A stretch of 64,000 bases of DNA from Guillardia theta CCMP2712 (lineage: Eukaryota; Cryptophyceae; Pyrenomonadales; Geminigeraceae): positions 1,039,060 to 1,103,059 of the forward strand of contig NW_005434665.1 in assembly GCF_000315625.1 (NCBI RefSeq). The letters run 5' to 3'. Made by a program: the position numbers and the translations under genes. Every line of letters starts with the position of its first letter. Positions within the stretch are counted from its first letter, which is position 1. This document shows, in pieces, positions 42,882 through 55,111 of the stretch. Below the pieces are notes generated by a model that was not told the origin of the DNA, did not search any database, and saw only the letters and a list, made by a program, of their open reading frames with translations.

Positions 42882-44772
42882 GCTCAAGGCAGGAGCCAGC
42901 TATACCCAAACAGCTAAGCGAGGTTCTAGGGAATGGCTATGAAGAGAACTGTCAAAAAGATCAGTCCCTTGTCGCCAATAAGAAAGAATGGAGTTAACTA
43001 TAATTGAAGAAAGACTCTATGAAACACCCCCATCAGGTGCAAAGCATAGTTGACACATAAACAATAGTCTTCAACAGATATTGTATAAGTTCAATATCAT
43101 CCTCTTCACATCATATTCCTAGCGCCTTGCAAAATGCCTTGCTAAGTGCCTTCCTGAAATCTATTTTCATTCGTTTCTTCGGACTGCCATACTTATCCAT
43201 CCCTCTGCTCTCTCCGTCCCCTACTGTTCGCCTCTCGCTCGAGGCCTGTCCTCTTTCGCCAGCATTCCTCCCTATCCTCGCACTCCACCTCTAACTCCTT
43301 GCTCTGTGTTTGAATTTCTGCTTATTTTCTTCATAAGTACACCAGTGCAGTCGCATCCAAACTGGATTTTTCTCCTTCCTCCTCCTTGTGTTTCCCTTCC
43401 TGTACCTTACATCTTATCATATGCTCAAGTTTCCTTTCAGCTACTCTTCCATCGCACGCCGTACACTCCATTGCTGTACTTTGCTTTGCCCCACTCTGCC
43501 ATTTTGTTCTCCTTCCTTCTATTCCCTGCCTCGCCTCAGCTCGCCTTGCATCGCCTTGCCTGGCCTTGCATCTCCCTTCCTCTCGCCATGCCCTGTCTCT
43601 GGCGCTCATGGCTTCTCATCTTCGCCCTCCTTCCCTCCTGCGCCTCATGTTTGTTCACCATGGCGATCACGTGTCATTAGACACGTGATCGCCGCCATGA
43701 TAGTTGTAAAGTTATTTGAAATTTTGTTCAATTGTACGTAATTGGGTTTGTCAAAATTGGAAATTTACTACATTGATTTCATTCTTCTAATGGAAATGTG
43801 ACCGCACGGTTACTGATCATAATTTGAACAGCATACTCCGAAATGTCCAAGTATTGTTTGAATTTTCCAAATTTCTGTTCAAGAAATTTGAAAGAGGGCA
43901 GCAACCTTTTCCCGCTACTTTTATTTACTTTACATTTTAATTTTGAAACTTCCTGGATATAATTTCAATATAAACGAACCAGCTTTGAATTTTACAATGA
44001 AGCCCGCTGCCGGCGGCCCGGGCCCGGGGCCGCGCACTGAAGTATCCTCTGAGGCGGACGTCCTATTAACCGTCGTGATCTCAGGGGGTGGGTGCAACTC
44101 TAATTTGCAGGTAGGGGTAGTTACATACCCATGTGAAGATGATAGGGACTAGGGAAATCAGAAAGGAAAAATGGGGGTAGGGGGTAGTCAAAGTAGGGGT
44201 GGGGATGCTGTTCTGTGGGCAGTGGGGTAGAGGCAACGGCTGGTCGGGCGCCATGGAGGAAGGAGCGGGATTCGAATGATAGAAGGAGGAGGATGGAAAC
44301 TAGGGAGAGGAAGGAGAAGAATGAGGGGCAGAAGATGAACAAGATGGGAGAGATCACGAGATCATGTTGGTGGTGGGAGATGATGGAGTGGCAGGGGAGG
44401 CAGAAAGGAGGGAAACGAGGGATAAACAAGATCCCGATGTTTCGTTTGCAGGTAAAATGCTGAAGTTCGCAAAGGTTGGCACTGGGCTCTATTGTTCGAG
44501 TGAGAAAGTTACCATCGATAGAGCATAGGAAATAGTAGCAGACAAGTTGTGAGGTGCAAACTCTTAGAGCCCAGCTATATCCTTAGCAGGAATCTGCGGA
44601 TTGTGGTATTTGTTGTGCATGCATTCAATCTGTCGAACAGACATACAGAATCTGACTGTGTTTGCAAGTAGACAGAGAGACAGTCTTCCAGCAAGGCGCC
44701 TGATCTTACAACTGTTCCTCCAGGATCCTGTCATGTTTCTAGAGAGATAGCTCGACAAAGCTTTTGACAGCC
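42882..44772. other. Divergent intergenic region: pyrimidine-rich, hairpin, AT-rich, GC island, G-rich tract
   Basis: 43180-43660 is C/T-rich. A perfect hairpin follows at 43662-43693. 43700-43990 is AT-rich. 44008-44035 is a short GC island. 44085-44230 is the G-rich (minus-strand ACCCC) element with TAGGGGTAGTTAC and GGGGGTAGGGGGTAG. 44230-44450 is GA-rich. No gene supported. Confidence 0.55.
43662..43693. promoter_or_regulatory. Perfect inverted repeat containing two CACGTG G-boxes
   Basis: 14-bp arms GGCGATCACGTGTC and GACACGTGATCGCC separated by ATTA. Both arms contain CACGTG, the classic bHLH-Zip site. Located about 780 bp upstream of the bHLH-Zip start codon. Confidence 0.6.
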
Positions 44773-47700
44773 ATGTCTTTGTTGGAAACTCGGAGCAAGA
44801 CTGGCTCGAGGAGCGATGTTCGCCTCAGCAAGGTGGTTCCAGAAGTTCTGAGCAGAGAGAGCCGCGCGCGTCGTTACGGCATCGACTGCCCAAGTGAACT
44901 GCACTGGCATGCTAAGGAGCCGGGGGGCGACTACAAGCAGAAGCTGACTATCAAGAACGTGTCCACGCAAGTGATCAAGTTCAAGTACAAACTTCCTGAG
45001 ACGAGCTTCTTCTTCATGAAGTTTCCTGACCTCTTCACGCTGAATCCTGGCATGGCGGCTTCGATTGATGTAAACTTCCGTCCTATCAGGAGTGAGCCGT
45101 ACGACGACGTCATCGAGTTCATTACCACTCAGGGCAATTTCTTCATAAGGGTCATTGCTACCATGCCCGAGCACGGGGTGAAGATGCAGGAGCATCTTGA
45201 TTTCGGGTTTGCTACCGTGAAGGAGGAGAGTACAAGGACGTTTGTTCTGCGGAACATAGGGGAGGTGAACGCCCCGTTTGAATTGTTGTCTGAAGCCCCT
45301 TTCGACGTCAGTCCTAAAGAAGGAGTGATTCTTCCCGGCAAGACCATGACAGTCAAGATCAGCTTCTTTCCCACAGAGGCGTCAGTGTACGTTGGAACGA
45401 TCGTGTGCAAGCAGCCCATCCCTCGCCCAGCCCTAGTGATGAAGATCAGCGGGATCGGGAAAATACCTTTCGTCGCCATCTCGAAATCTGAAGTGAACTT
45501 TGGTACGGTTTTGACCGGCCGGGCAGTGAACGAGGTGATTGGCTGGCTGCGCTTCCTTAGAGCATTTCTATATGTTGCTGAACGACGATCGCAGGAAGTG
45601 ATCCTTACCAACACTTCACTGGTCCCTGTGTCCTTCGAATTGAACCCAATTCCGCACGATCATGACCCAGTATTTCATTGGAAGATTGTGGGAGCAGCCA
45701 TGCTAGTCTGGCTCTTGCTGAAGTCTGTTACAGGTCAAGGGAAAAATCCCAGCAGATGGCAGCCTGGCGCTGCAAGTGACGTACACTCCCATCTCCACCG
45801 GTGAGGAGCAGCTGGAGGGGTCGAGGACTGAGGACTGGTTGCTCCAGGGTCCTTCGATTGTGACTACTTCGAGATTGTGACTCCGGGAGGAAACATCCAG
45901 AAGATCTGCTGTACTCTCGCTCTGCCGCCTCCTGCGCTTGCGACTGATAGAGCTTCGAACTATCAGGCAAGGGATTCGCTGAGCCGCACTCTGTGGAGAT
46001 CGACAGGAGCAGCATCAACTTTGGCAACCTGGAGCTGGGAAAGGTAATGGAGACTCTGAAGACGACTGGCTTATTCTTGATCCTTCAAGGTATCATTGAG
46101 AACTTTGGAGATCCGCAACAACACCAAGGAGAAAGCTTTCTACCAGTTCATCACTGAGTCCATGGGATGTTTCGAATTCTCAAGTATTCTTTGCTTGGTC
46201 GCTCCGAATCATCCTGATGTGGTTGAGCAGGAACGGACGGAAGCATCATTCAGGAGAGCAGCGTGAACGTTGACATCAGGTTCACTGCCCGGGTGCCTGG
46301 GAACTTCTACCGTCGCATCTTCATCCTCATCAAGAACCAAGGGCCCCTCTACCTCGACCTCACTGCTACCGCGTACGTTCCGTTGGCTGACTCCTGTTCT
46401 CCTCGCCTCTCACACTCGCATCCTTGCGCTTACAGGTACCATCAAAACCAAGATCAGGTGCCTCGACCGATGCCGCTCGCGCAGAAGCATGTCGACTTGT
46501 ACCGCACGCGTCAAATGATGGAGGGGACGGCGCATGCTCGGGCTATCCACGAAGTGACCTCCTCCAACAACCCCACGAGCGTGATATGGAACGAGTTCTT
46601 TCTGGACGACACAGACAGCAGGCGGGAGATCTTTCTGCTGGAGCAGCACGTGGAGTTTGGAGCGGCTTCTGAGGTTGGGGTGGGAGACTACAAGCAGATC
46701 ACAGTGCACAACAACACGGATGTGAAGCAGACAGCCATGTTCATGATCCCTCCTGACAACTACATCCGGCAGCCCGATGGGGCCGGGGAGATCACCATGA
46801 CGGTAAGTTCCCTCTCCTCCTCCGCCCTCCTCGCCCTGACGTTAGAATGCTGTTGCAGACGTTGGGGCCTGTCCTGAAGCCTCTGGAAACTTGTTTTAAA
46901 GTGTTTCCCGAGAAGGCAGACGTGTTGCCGAAGAGCAGCACCACCTTCAAGGTCGCCTTCCGCCCCGAGTATCGCAACGCCTACTACGCGCAGGCCATTG
47001 AGATCTTCGTCTTCCCCAAGACCCAGCGGAACTTTCGCCTAGTCACGGACGAGAACTTCGTCCCTCCTCACTGCGTTACCCCCGTCTGCAGCGGCAACAC
47101 GTTTCCGGTCGGCATGGAAGCGTTCACGCCGAAGCTGCGGGTGCCGAGCACGAGGATCAGCTTCCCAGCATGCGCTGTGAGCGACAAGGCGTACCAGATC
47201 ATCGAGATGTACAACGATGCGGACACGCCGCTGCGATACCTCTTCGACGAGGACCAGACTGGCGTCTTTCGCTGCAAGCCCAACAACGGGCTGATCATGC
47301 CGCATTGCGCGCAGCTCGTCGCGTTCATGTTCTGCCCGCTGGAGGCGAAGCGGTACGAGCACGTGACGACGTGCGTCATGAACGGGAGCTCCGTGCATGC
47401 AGTGAAGCTGACGCTCATCGGGAGCGGCAACGCGACGTCGATCGAGCTGGAGACGAATCACCTCCAGGTGAAGCCCACCTGCGTCGGGTCCGTGACCTCG
47501 AGAGCGATCGAGATGAAGAACCCGACGGGGATTCCCATCCTCTTCTCCTGCCTTGTGCCTGAGAGCTGCTCCCGCGTCCTCGTGGTCGAGCCTGACCGCG
47601 GAATCCTCCGTGGCAACGAGAAGGTCAGCCTGTTTGTTCACTTCGCGCCGAGACGGGAGGGATCGTACAGCCTCAAGGTTCCCATCCAGATCGACCAGGC

Positions 47701-50700
47701 CAAGGTGCGGAACCTGGCGGATGCGGAGATGGGGGAGGCGGAGGACCTTGATGAGACGTTCTCCCCGAGGCAGCAGAGGAGGAGCGTCCCCTCCAAGCAG
47801 ACGGTCCATCTCAACGTGTACGGGGTTGGGACGGTAGGAGCCGTGACGTTCGAGCCAGAGACGGTTGACTTCGGGACGCTGGTGGTGGGGACGCAGGTGT
47901 CGCGGGTGATCAAGTTGGTCAACCACTCGGACTGTACCATGTACCACAATATCACCTCGAGCATGGAGAAGAACTTGGAGTACAAGGACGGCAAAGGCTT
48001 TATCTCTGCCTTCTCCACCAAGAGAGTCACTATCTGCTTCACCCCCAGTGAGAGGAAGTACTACAACGTCACCATCACCTGCCGGCTCTCCACCAGCTCC
48101 GAGTCGCTCGTCACTGGCGACCATGGGCCGAACCGAACGGGAATACAGCTCCTCCAGGTCCCCTGACCCCCTGATCCTGCCCCTGTCTCTCCTCCTTCCC
48201 CTCCTCCTTCCCTCCACCTTCCTTCCAATGTCCTTCCTCCTTCCCCTTCTCCTCTGCTCCTTCCCCTGCCCCTGTCTGTCCTCCGTACTGCTGCCCACCC
48301 ACCATCCCCAGTGCCTTCCCATGTCTTCTGACACTTGATGTCCACCAGGCGCTGGAGTTTGAGGATGCGCCTCAGTGTCAGGTGCTAGGCAACGCAGTGT
48401 ATCCCGTCCTCTCGATCGTGGACGCGAGGGCGGCAGGGAGCGTGTTCAACCCGATCTCCTCCTCCCGGGTGTGGAGGGAGTTCAGCCTGATGAAGATGAA
48501 CAAGGAGCTGTCGTCGGATCTCAACAGGAAGGAGGTCAAGTGGAACAAGGCTGAGATCGATGAGACCGATCCGACCAAAGTGTTGCAAGTGATGGAAATG
48601 AGGTTTGAGGTCAAAGAGCAGGGCTACCCCCCCAGCATGAACATCCTCCGACTCAAGAACACTGGCGTGCTCGCCCTCGACTTCCTCCTCAAGTTCCCCA
48701 AGGATGATGAAGATGAGCCTGAGAACTGGGTGGACAAAGATCTACAGGTCTGCTCCTTTTCCACCCCCCCTCTCTCCCCACCCCCTTCTTTCTCCCTCCT
48801 TCCCTCCTTCCCACCTCCCCACCTCCCCCTTTTCTCCCCCAACTCCACCCCCCTTGATCTTGATCTCCCCCACATTTCCTTTCTGTACTCCGGCCACATC
48901 CTCTGTCAGTCTTTCCTTCTGTCCTCCTCTTCCTCCCTCTCTTCTCCCTCCCCTCCTCCTTCCTCAACACAACATCGCATTGAAGTGATCGCTACAGGGC
49001 GAGGAGGAGCTGACTCTCAACATGATCCTTGAGAACAAGCTCTTCCTCTGCGAGCCTCGCAGGGGACACTTGGAGGTGGGAGAGGAAGTAGATCTCATCC
49101 TCTCCTACAAGCACCTCATGGCCACTAAGGAGTTCCGCCTCCCAGTCGTGCTCAACATCTGCGAGCTGCCTGCAGCAGGAGGCGTTCTCAACACAGGAAA
49201 GCAGATCGTTCTCTCCCTCATTGGTCAGACTCTGGCCATCGCCGAAGCTTACCTGCACCTCCCTGCTCCCGATGCTCAGCACTACAAGCACCTCGAGTGG
49301 GGCTTCGAGAAGACCCCCATAGGGCTGATTTCTCCTCCCATCCAGTACTACAAGCTCGAGAACCTTGGACAGGTGAGGTTGGGGGTTGAGAGAAGGAGAG
49401 CTGAATGGGGTCAGGAGGGAGTTGAGGGAGGGTTGTAAGTAGAAGGGAGGGGAGTAGGTGGAGAAGTTGAGGAGAAGGCAAAGACCGAGGTGGAACAGTG
49501 CAGGCAGGCACGAGGGGGAGGAGGAGGAGGAGGAGGAGGAGGAGGAGGAGGAGGAGGAGGAGGAGGAGGAGGAGGAGTGGTGGTGGTGGTTGCTGAGAGG
49601 AAGGGTTGAAGGTACCGCTGGACTATCACGTGGACATGAGCGAGGTGGAGAAACTGAACGCGGAGAACTTTGGCTTCGACGTGGTCACTTGTCTCGACAA
49701 CACCGACTGGCACCTCGAACCCGGCGAGAGCGTCACCATGCGTTGGGTCTTCAACCCCCTTGAGGCGAAGGTAAAGGAGTAAGGAGGAGGAGGAGGAGGA
49801 GGAAGGGGTGGGGGGGGGGTGGAGGGTAACTGAGCAGAGGAGGATGGTGGAAGAGGAGGATGTTTCAAGAAGGAGGATGAGGAGGAGTGAGATTGAAGAG
49901 AGCGAGTTTCAAGGACATTTTGGTGTTTAGGAGGAGGCAAAGAGTAGCGTGTTGACTTGTTCCTGCAGATGTACACGTGGCAGCTTCCTATCTCAGTTTA
50001 CAGCGGGGAGAGTGGGGGGGAAACGCACGTCGTCAAGTTTTACGCTGAGGGATGCCAGCCCAGCGTGCACAGCAACCCTGAGACAACCGTATGGCAGATG
50101 CCGTCGTCTCAGGTCCCCTGCTCCCCTCCCCTCCCCTTTCCTCTTTTCTCCTCTCCACTCGTCTTGCTCATCTGCTGTCCTTGCTGCTCCTGTTCTCCTC
50201 TCCTCTCCTCCCCTCTCTCATCTGCTCCACAGATCATGCCGACGCCCAACCAGCTGGTCTTGATGACGGCGGAGAGATTCTGCATGGGCAACATCCCGCT
50301 CGGCGCGACGATCCACCGGATGATCATCCTGACCAACTTCAGTCACGAGCAGGTCATGATATTCAACTTCGACCTGGACGGGGAGCTTGCGAAGCAGATG
50401 GTAGTCCTGCATCCCCAGAGCGGCGAGATTGACCCGCTCTCGCACGTTGTTGTCAAGATGACCGTGCGCTGTATGACCTCCAGCATCCTTGACTTCGATG
50501 TGCCTTGCATGGTGAGCATGATACTGTAGACGCAATTGTTCCTCCTCCTCTTCCTGCTCCTACTCCTCCACCACCTTGTCCTCCTGTCCTTCCCCACCAC
50601 CACCACCACCACCACCTCGTCCTCCTCGCCTCCGTGTTGCTCGTCACTTCCTCGCACTGATTTGCTACCCGGTGCAGGTGGCACCGAAGCAAGAGCCTGA

Positions 50701-52405
50701 GGAGGAGAACGAGGACCTAGCAGACGACAACGAAGACGCTGCACCGCCTCCTACTAGCGGGACTGGCCGGCCATCGACAGGCATCGCGCAGTCAGTATCA
50801 GGAGGGTCAGTCGCTGGGACAGCGAAGAGCGCGAGGAGGAGGAAGAGAACGTCAGTGATAGAGCTTCCTCCTCCCATGCGCAGCTCCGTGAGGCAGAGAC
50901 ACGGGGGCACGCGGGGCTTCGTGAGCTTCCAGGAGAGGAATGACGGGAAAGACAGCGGCAACCGAACGCAGGTAGGGAGGACGAGGGATCAGGAAGGGGA
51001 GGATGGGAGAGGAGGAGAGAAGGATGGGGAAGGGAGAGGGGAAGGGAAGGACGGGGGAGGGGGACGGGGAGGGAGGAGGCGACCTTTCCCCTTGTAACTG
51101 TGCTCGCTTGCAAGCAGTCCTTCATGGACGACGCGGCGAGCGTGAAGAGCGGGTCGAGCAGAATCAGCGCGGCTACCGCCCAAACCTCCGTGTCCATGGC
51201 GAGCGCTCTCTCCTCAGTGAGCAGGCAGACGGGGATCGGGTCGCACATGGATCAGGTGAGACGATCGGGTGAGTTGCTGAGCGGCTGACGAGAGGAGCAG
51301 GAGGACGACGACGAGAGCTCCGAGCAGTATCTCTTCCTCTCCCTTCAAGCTCACGTCCGACCCCCAGAGCAACATCGTTCCCTGCATGAAAACAACCACG
51401 TGAGTGTGCTTTGCTCTGCCCCCCCCCCCCTCCCCTTCCCCTTCCCCTGTCTCCGATCTCACTCCTGTGCAGTTCTTCTGGTTCCCCAAGTCTAGTTTCT
51501 CCTCCCCGGACGGTATCTCCCCCAACCTGCGTCTCCCCACCACCGCCTCTAGTGCGACCAGCGACCGCCGCAGCCCCTCGCTTGCTAGCGGCAACGATCA
51601 GAGTCCTGCTAGCACAGCCACGGGCACCCGAGGAAACAGCGCTGCTGGCTCGCGCCCCTCCACCAGGGACGCCAGCCAGGTGAGAGGAGGAGTGTGGAGG
51701 AGCACTTGAACTGACAGGGCAACAGCAAGCGCAGCTGCGCGCCAAGGTCACGGAGGGGATTCTGGAGCAGTTGCTCAACGACATCATCAACGACGACCAG
51801 GTGCCTGAGGTCTGTGCTCTAGAGCCCCTGCTGACCTCCGAGCAGATCCTCAACTCCTTCACCCAGCTGGAGGAGGCGCCGGTCCCGTGCTTTGTGCAGG
51901 TAAGAAACCAGTGGGAGAGTCTGGAGCGCTGAAGGGAAAGCGGCAGGTTGCCAAGAGGCCTCCTGCGATCTTCCAGTGCGAGGAAGCGTCGAGGTGAGAC
52001 CTCCTCGTCAAGCTCTTGTAGCTGACTGCAGATGGAAGCAGAGGGGAGGCAGAGGCGGTCGCGGATGCCGCTGAGGTTCGTTCATCTCTGCCTGTGCTCG
52101 TTCGTGACATGCTGTCTGGCTCAGAAGGCTCACGAGGGAAGGAAGCGACGGGTTTACGCGGGCATCGACGTCCCCGGGCATAGCGCAGAGGTAATAGCGT
52201 GCTAATTTCAGAGGAATAGTGCTGACCTACTTGCTCCCAGGTACCGTTGGAGTTGACGGAGGAAGAAGAGGAGGAGCTACAGAGGGACACAAGGAGGAGG
52301 ACGGCCATGAGCATGCCGGAGTTTGAGAACCTGGCAGCCTTTGTGCTGAACGCGTGTATCTTTAACTTTTTGGAGGAGCTGACCTATGGAGAGGAACAAT
52401 TATGA
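44773..52405 (+). CDS. CFAP65: CFAP65 (CCDC108) flagellar central-pair protein, about 20 exons
   Basis: Starts MSLLETRSKTG and soon reads YGIDCPSELHWHAKEPGGDY, then LFTLNPGMAASIDVNFRPIR and YDDVIEFITTQGNF, as in CFAP65. It continues with many ASH/MSP (PapD-like) beta domains, for example LDFGFATVKEESTRTFVLRN, VEFGAASEVGVGDYKQITVH and VDFGTLVVGTQVSRVIKLVN. Long exons at 46.86-48.16 kb and 48.35-48.75 kb carry most of it. The Ser/Arg/Glu-rich region at 50.7-51.7 kb is probably disordered. The C terminus runs TEGILEQLLNDIINDDQVPE, later MPEFENLAAFVLNACIFNFL and TYGEEQL. CFAP65 is needed for sperm and flagellar axonemes, so the host has motile flagella. Introns are 45-250 bp, some with GGA repeats. 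Exon edges near 45.55-46.25 kb and 51.2-52.3 kb are approximate. Confidence 0.88.
49510..49577. repeat. (GGA)n microsatellite in a CFAP65 intron
   Basis: About twenty GGA units between exons ending KLENLGQ and starting VPLDYHVDMSEVEK. A second short GGA run lies at 49783-49803 in the next intron. Confidence 0.9.
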
Positions 52406-52537
52406 AGTACAAGGTCTCTTCACTTCACGTGCAGCTGCTGCTGGGTGTCGTTAAGGTCGGGGTCGAAGACGAAGTACGGTTTCTTCCCCCGGAACCTGAT
52501 GAACAAGTCAGAGCTCCCATGCTGATCGCCAACAGAC

Positions 52538-53498
52538 TCACTCTGCCCTCAGTCGCTCAAACTCTTGCATGTCGAACTTAAGCACATGCCGACGTGGCTC
52601 TTGATTCTCAGACGCCGCGCTGTGTTGATCGACCTTCTTTGCAATGATGTGACCTTGCGCCGGATCCTTTTCGAGGGCTAGAATGTTTTGATTCACCAGG
52701 GCTGAGCAGTCGAAGAGATTTTCAATTGTCTCCCCGAATGAGTCAGGGTTGAAGAAAAGTTCAGCAAATCTCATTGTGAAATCCCGACTCCACGACTCAA
52801 TCTTGCTCCTGATTTGTCGCTGTCTCTTTTCACTGTTTCGTTTGTCGCTGTTTGCATCTGAGCCTGTCAAAGGAGTGGTCTCCTCCACCTTCACAAGACG
52901 TCAACAATCGTCGGACGAAGGGTCCCAGTCTCTTACCTGTCGCCTCTTCTGCCTCACAGCTTGCTTTCTCACTTTGGGTTGGATGTCCTTGCCAAGCGGG
53001 TGTGACATGAAGTGAATGCTAGGTGTATAGTCGCAGAAGGCAGCAGCATGTCGGTCCATCTTGCTCCAGTCGATGTCCACGTCATCTTCTTGCGAGGGAT
53101 TCAAAGAGCGAACGCTGTACATCTCCACTGTGTTGATTACAAACTGCTTGGTGCTAAAACGACCTCCCTCCGTGTCCGCATTCTTCGCGCGATCAACTCC
53201 ACACTTGATCATACGATTGAAGCATTCTGCTTCTTTCGACATCGCCACCGGATGTTGCACATCCGCAAGCTGCGCATTGCTCCTCTCTACAAAGTTGAGG
53301 AGGATTCTCCCTCCCTGTTCTTCTCTCGCATTCGTGATCACATGGCTGTTTGCTTTGAGGAGAGCGTTAGAATCTTACACCGGAATGTCAGGATGGAGGA
53401 GATTTACCTTTGATCTCCTCATCAAGTTCATCGTATTTGCGAAGCTGTTCTCGTACTGCATTCCTTGTCCTTAAGGCGCTGCGATGGCCGTCGCTCAT
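52538..53498 (-). CDS. NSE4: NSE4 kleisin of the SMC5/6 complex, 3 exons
   Basis: Exons 53498-53408, 53373-52937 and 52888-52538 (introns 34 and 48 bp) give 292 residues. The N-terminal helix reads RNAVREQLRKYDELDEEIKD, then KANSHVITNAREEQGG. The middle has DIDWSKMDRHAAAFCDYTPS then HFMSHPLGKDIQ. The C-terminal winged-helix has FAELFFNPDSFGETIENLFD, the NSE4 signature. NSE4 bridges SMC5 and SMC6 heads and acts in DNA repair and chromosome segregation. Slightly shorter than yeast or human NSE4. The 34-bp first intron is among the shortest here. It converges on CFAP65 with 132 bp between stops. Confidence 0.88.
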
Positions 53499-54240
53499 TC
53501 TGCATCCCGAGAATGTCAATGTCCTCGATCGATTGTGAGAATCCCGCTGAAATGTCTCGGAAACAAACTAGGGAGTTCGCATTCGCATTAACCAATCGAT
53601 GGCTAACTTTCTATCAAGCTCAAATCGCAACACCCTTACATCTCAACATCTCGACCGAATGCACCCTTCGCAACATTGATGCTCTGCTGTTACCTAACCG
53701 AATGAATATCCAAAAACGATTCCATTCTTTAAATCTCATCCTATTTCCTTCAAGCTTTCTCTCTCCGCTTACAGTTTCATTCACTTATTCTCTTCCCTGT
53801 CTCCCTGCCCTTCCCTTTACCCCCCCGCCCCCCCGCCCCCCATCTTCTCTCTGTCTCTGTCTCTACATTCCCCCCCCCCCCTCCCCTCCCTCGAAGTTTC
53901 GTTGTTCCTACATTTGCGCGGGAAGTTTGGTTCCGCCACCCCTACCTCCCCCATGTCCCTTCTTGGCAGGGGTCTTGACCACCCTCCACATTTCTCAGAC
54001 ACCAGTTGGACCCTACCCCGAATTTCCCACTTCAATATTGCTCATATACACCGGTATTATTACCTGGAAGACTACCCCACCTCAGATTCCCAAATTTCCT
54101 ACCTCCAGCAGAGCACCTGGACCCCTCTAAATGTAATCCCGTTGTGTGAGTACCCCTTATTATGAGCTAAACATACCCACCCTATGAGCTTCAAAAACTA
54201 CCCCATTTGCCCATGACCCTCTACATAAAAACATGCCGGA
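53499..54240. promoter_or_regulatory. Intergenic C-rich tract upstream of the zinc-knuckle gene
   Basis: 53815-54235 is ACCCC/TACCCC/CACCCC-rich and runs directly to the start codon at 54241. It includes GAGTACCCCTTATTATGAGC and AACTACCCCATTTGCCC words similar to the tracts at 7.0 and 39.2 kb. No gene otherwise. Confidence 0.5.
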
Positions 54241-55046
54241 ATGCCGGTGAAGCGGGCGGAGCCAATATGTCGTCGATGCGAGAGGAGAGGGTAAGGAGGA
54301 GGTGGATCGGAGAGAGGAAGTGTCGGAAAGAGGAAACAGAAATGGGAGGGAGCTGATGCAGAGCTACTGTGAATAGAACAATCAATGTGTGTAAGGAGGA
54401 AGGATTCAAAAGGCCATTACCAAGAGTTTCTGATTCTTGTTGGCCAGGCACATCGCAAAGAATTGCCCTTCGGCAACTACATGTGATCGATGTGGACGAG
54501 CAGGTCATGTAGCCAAGGATTGTATGAGGGGGAGGGGACTCTCATGCCATATCTGTGGAGGAACTCATTTTCAACGAGATTGTCCGAGGTCTTTCTTGAT
54601 GCTCGTCGGAAGATGCTGAAGCAATTCACAGGAAAGATAACAAAAAGAGGAAATTAAACGATCCTGAGATGTTAGAGAAGAACAGAGAGATCACAGAGTT
54701 CAGAGAGGCAAGGAGAAGCTTTGTTTCAGAGGAGGAGGTCCCCCATGTCAGCACCCCCCTTGCATGGAGCTCGACCCTCGCCCCCTCTTCCTCCAAACAT
54801 CTCAAGGCTCATGTTGTCCCTGTCACTGTCGTCAGATTGAAAGCGGAGAGGAATGGGGATAGTGGAGAGAGAGCTCCAGACGATCATCACCCTAAAGGTA
54901 CGTGGGGGGTTCTTTTTCCTTGTCATCCTTGCGACGGAGTCTACATCATCCTTGCCTGTTACCTCTGCCTTGCTGATAGCTCACTGTTTGCAGATGGAGG
55001 CAGCAGTCTGAGTCTAATAGCGAGCTACAGTTCTGATTCTGATTAG
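54241..55046 (+). CDS. CCHC zinc-knuckle protein (AIR/ZCCHC7-like), 4 exons
   Basis: Exons 54241-54290, 54448-54588, 54632-54897 and 54994-55046 give about 169 residues. Three zinc knuckles follow each other: CRRCERRGHIAKNC, CDRCGRAGHVAKDC and CHICGGTHFQRDC (the last has one residue fewer before His). A basic stretch RKDNKKRKLND and a Ser-rich acidic end (SYSSDSD) follow. Such knuckles bind single-stranded RNA, as in Air1/2 of the TRAMP complex or splicing factors. The first knuckle is created only by the splice at 54290/54448, which strongly supports this gene model. Exact family is not certain. Confidence 0.8.
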
Positions 55047-55111
55047 GGTTTGAATGATGGTTTATGTATGATAGTTTTATAGTAAATCAAGCCCTTTCCT
55101 GTGGAATATTC

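Noticed and set aside
47039-48334. A 431-codon open frame on the minus strand
   Set aside because: It is the shadow of a long, GC-rich CFAP65 exon on the + strand; its Arg/His-rich composition is typical of antisense frames.
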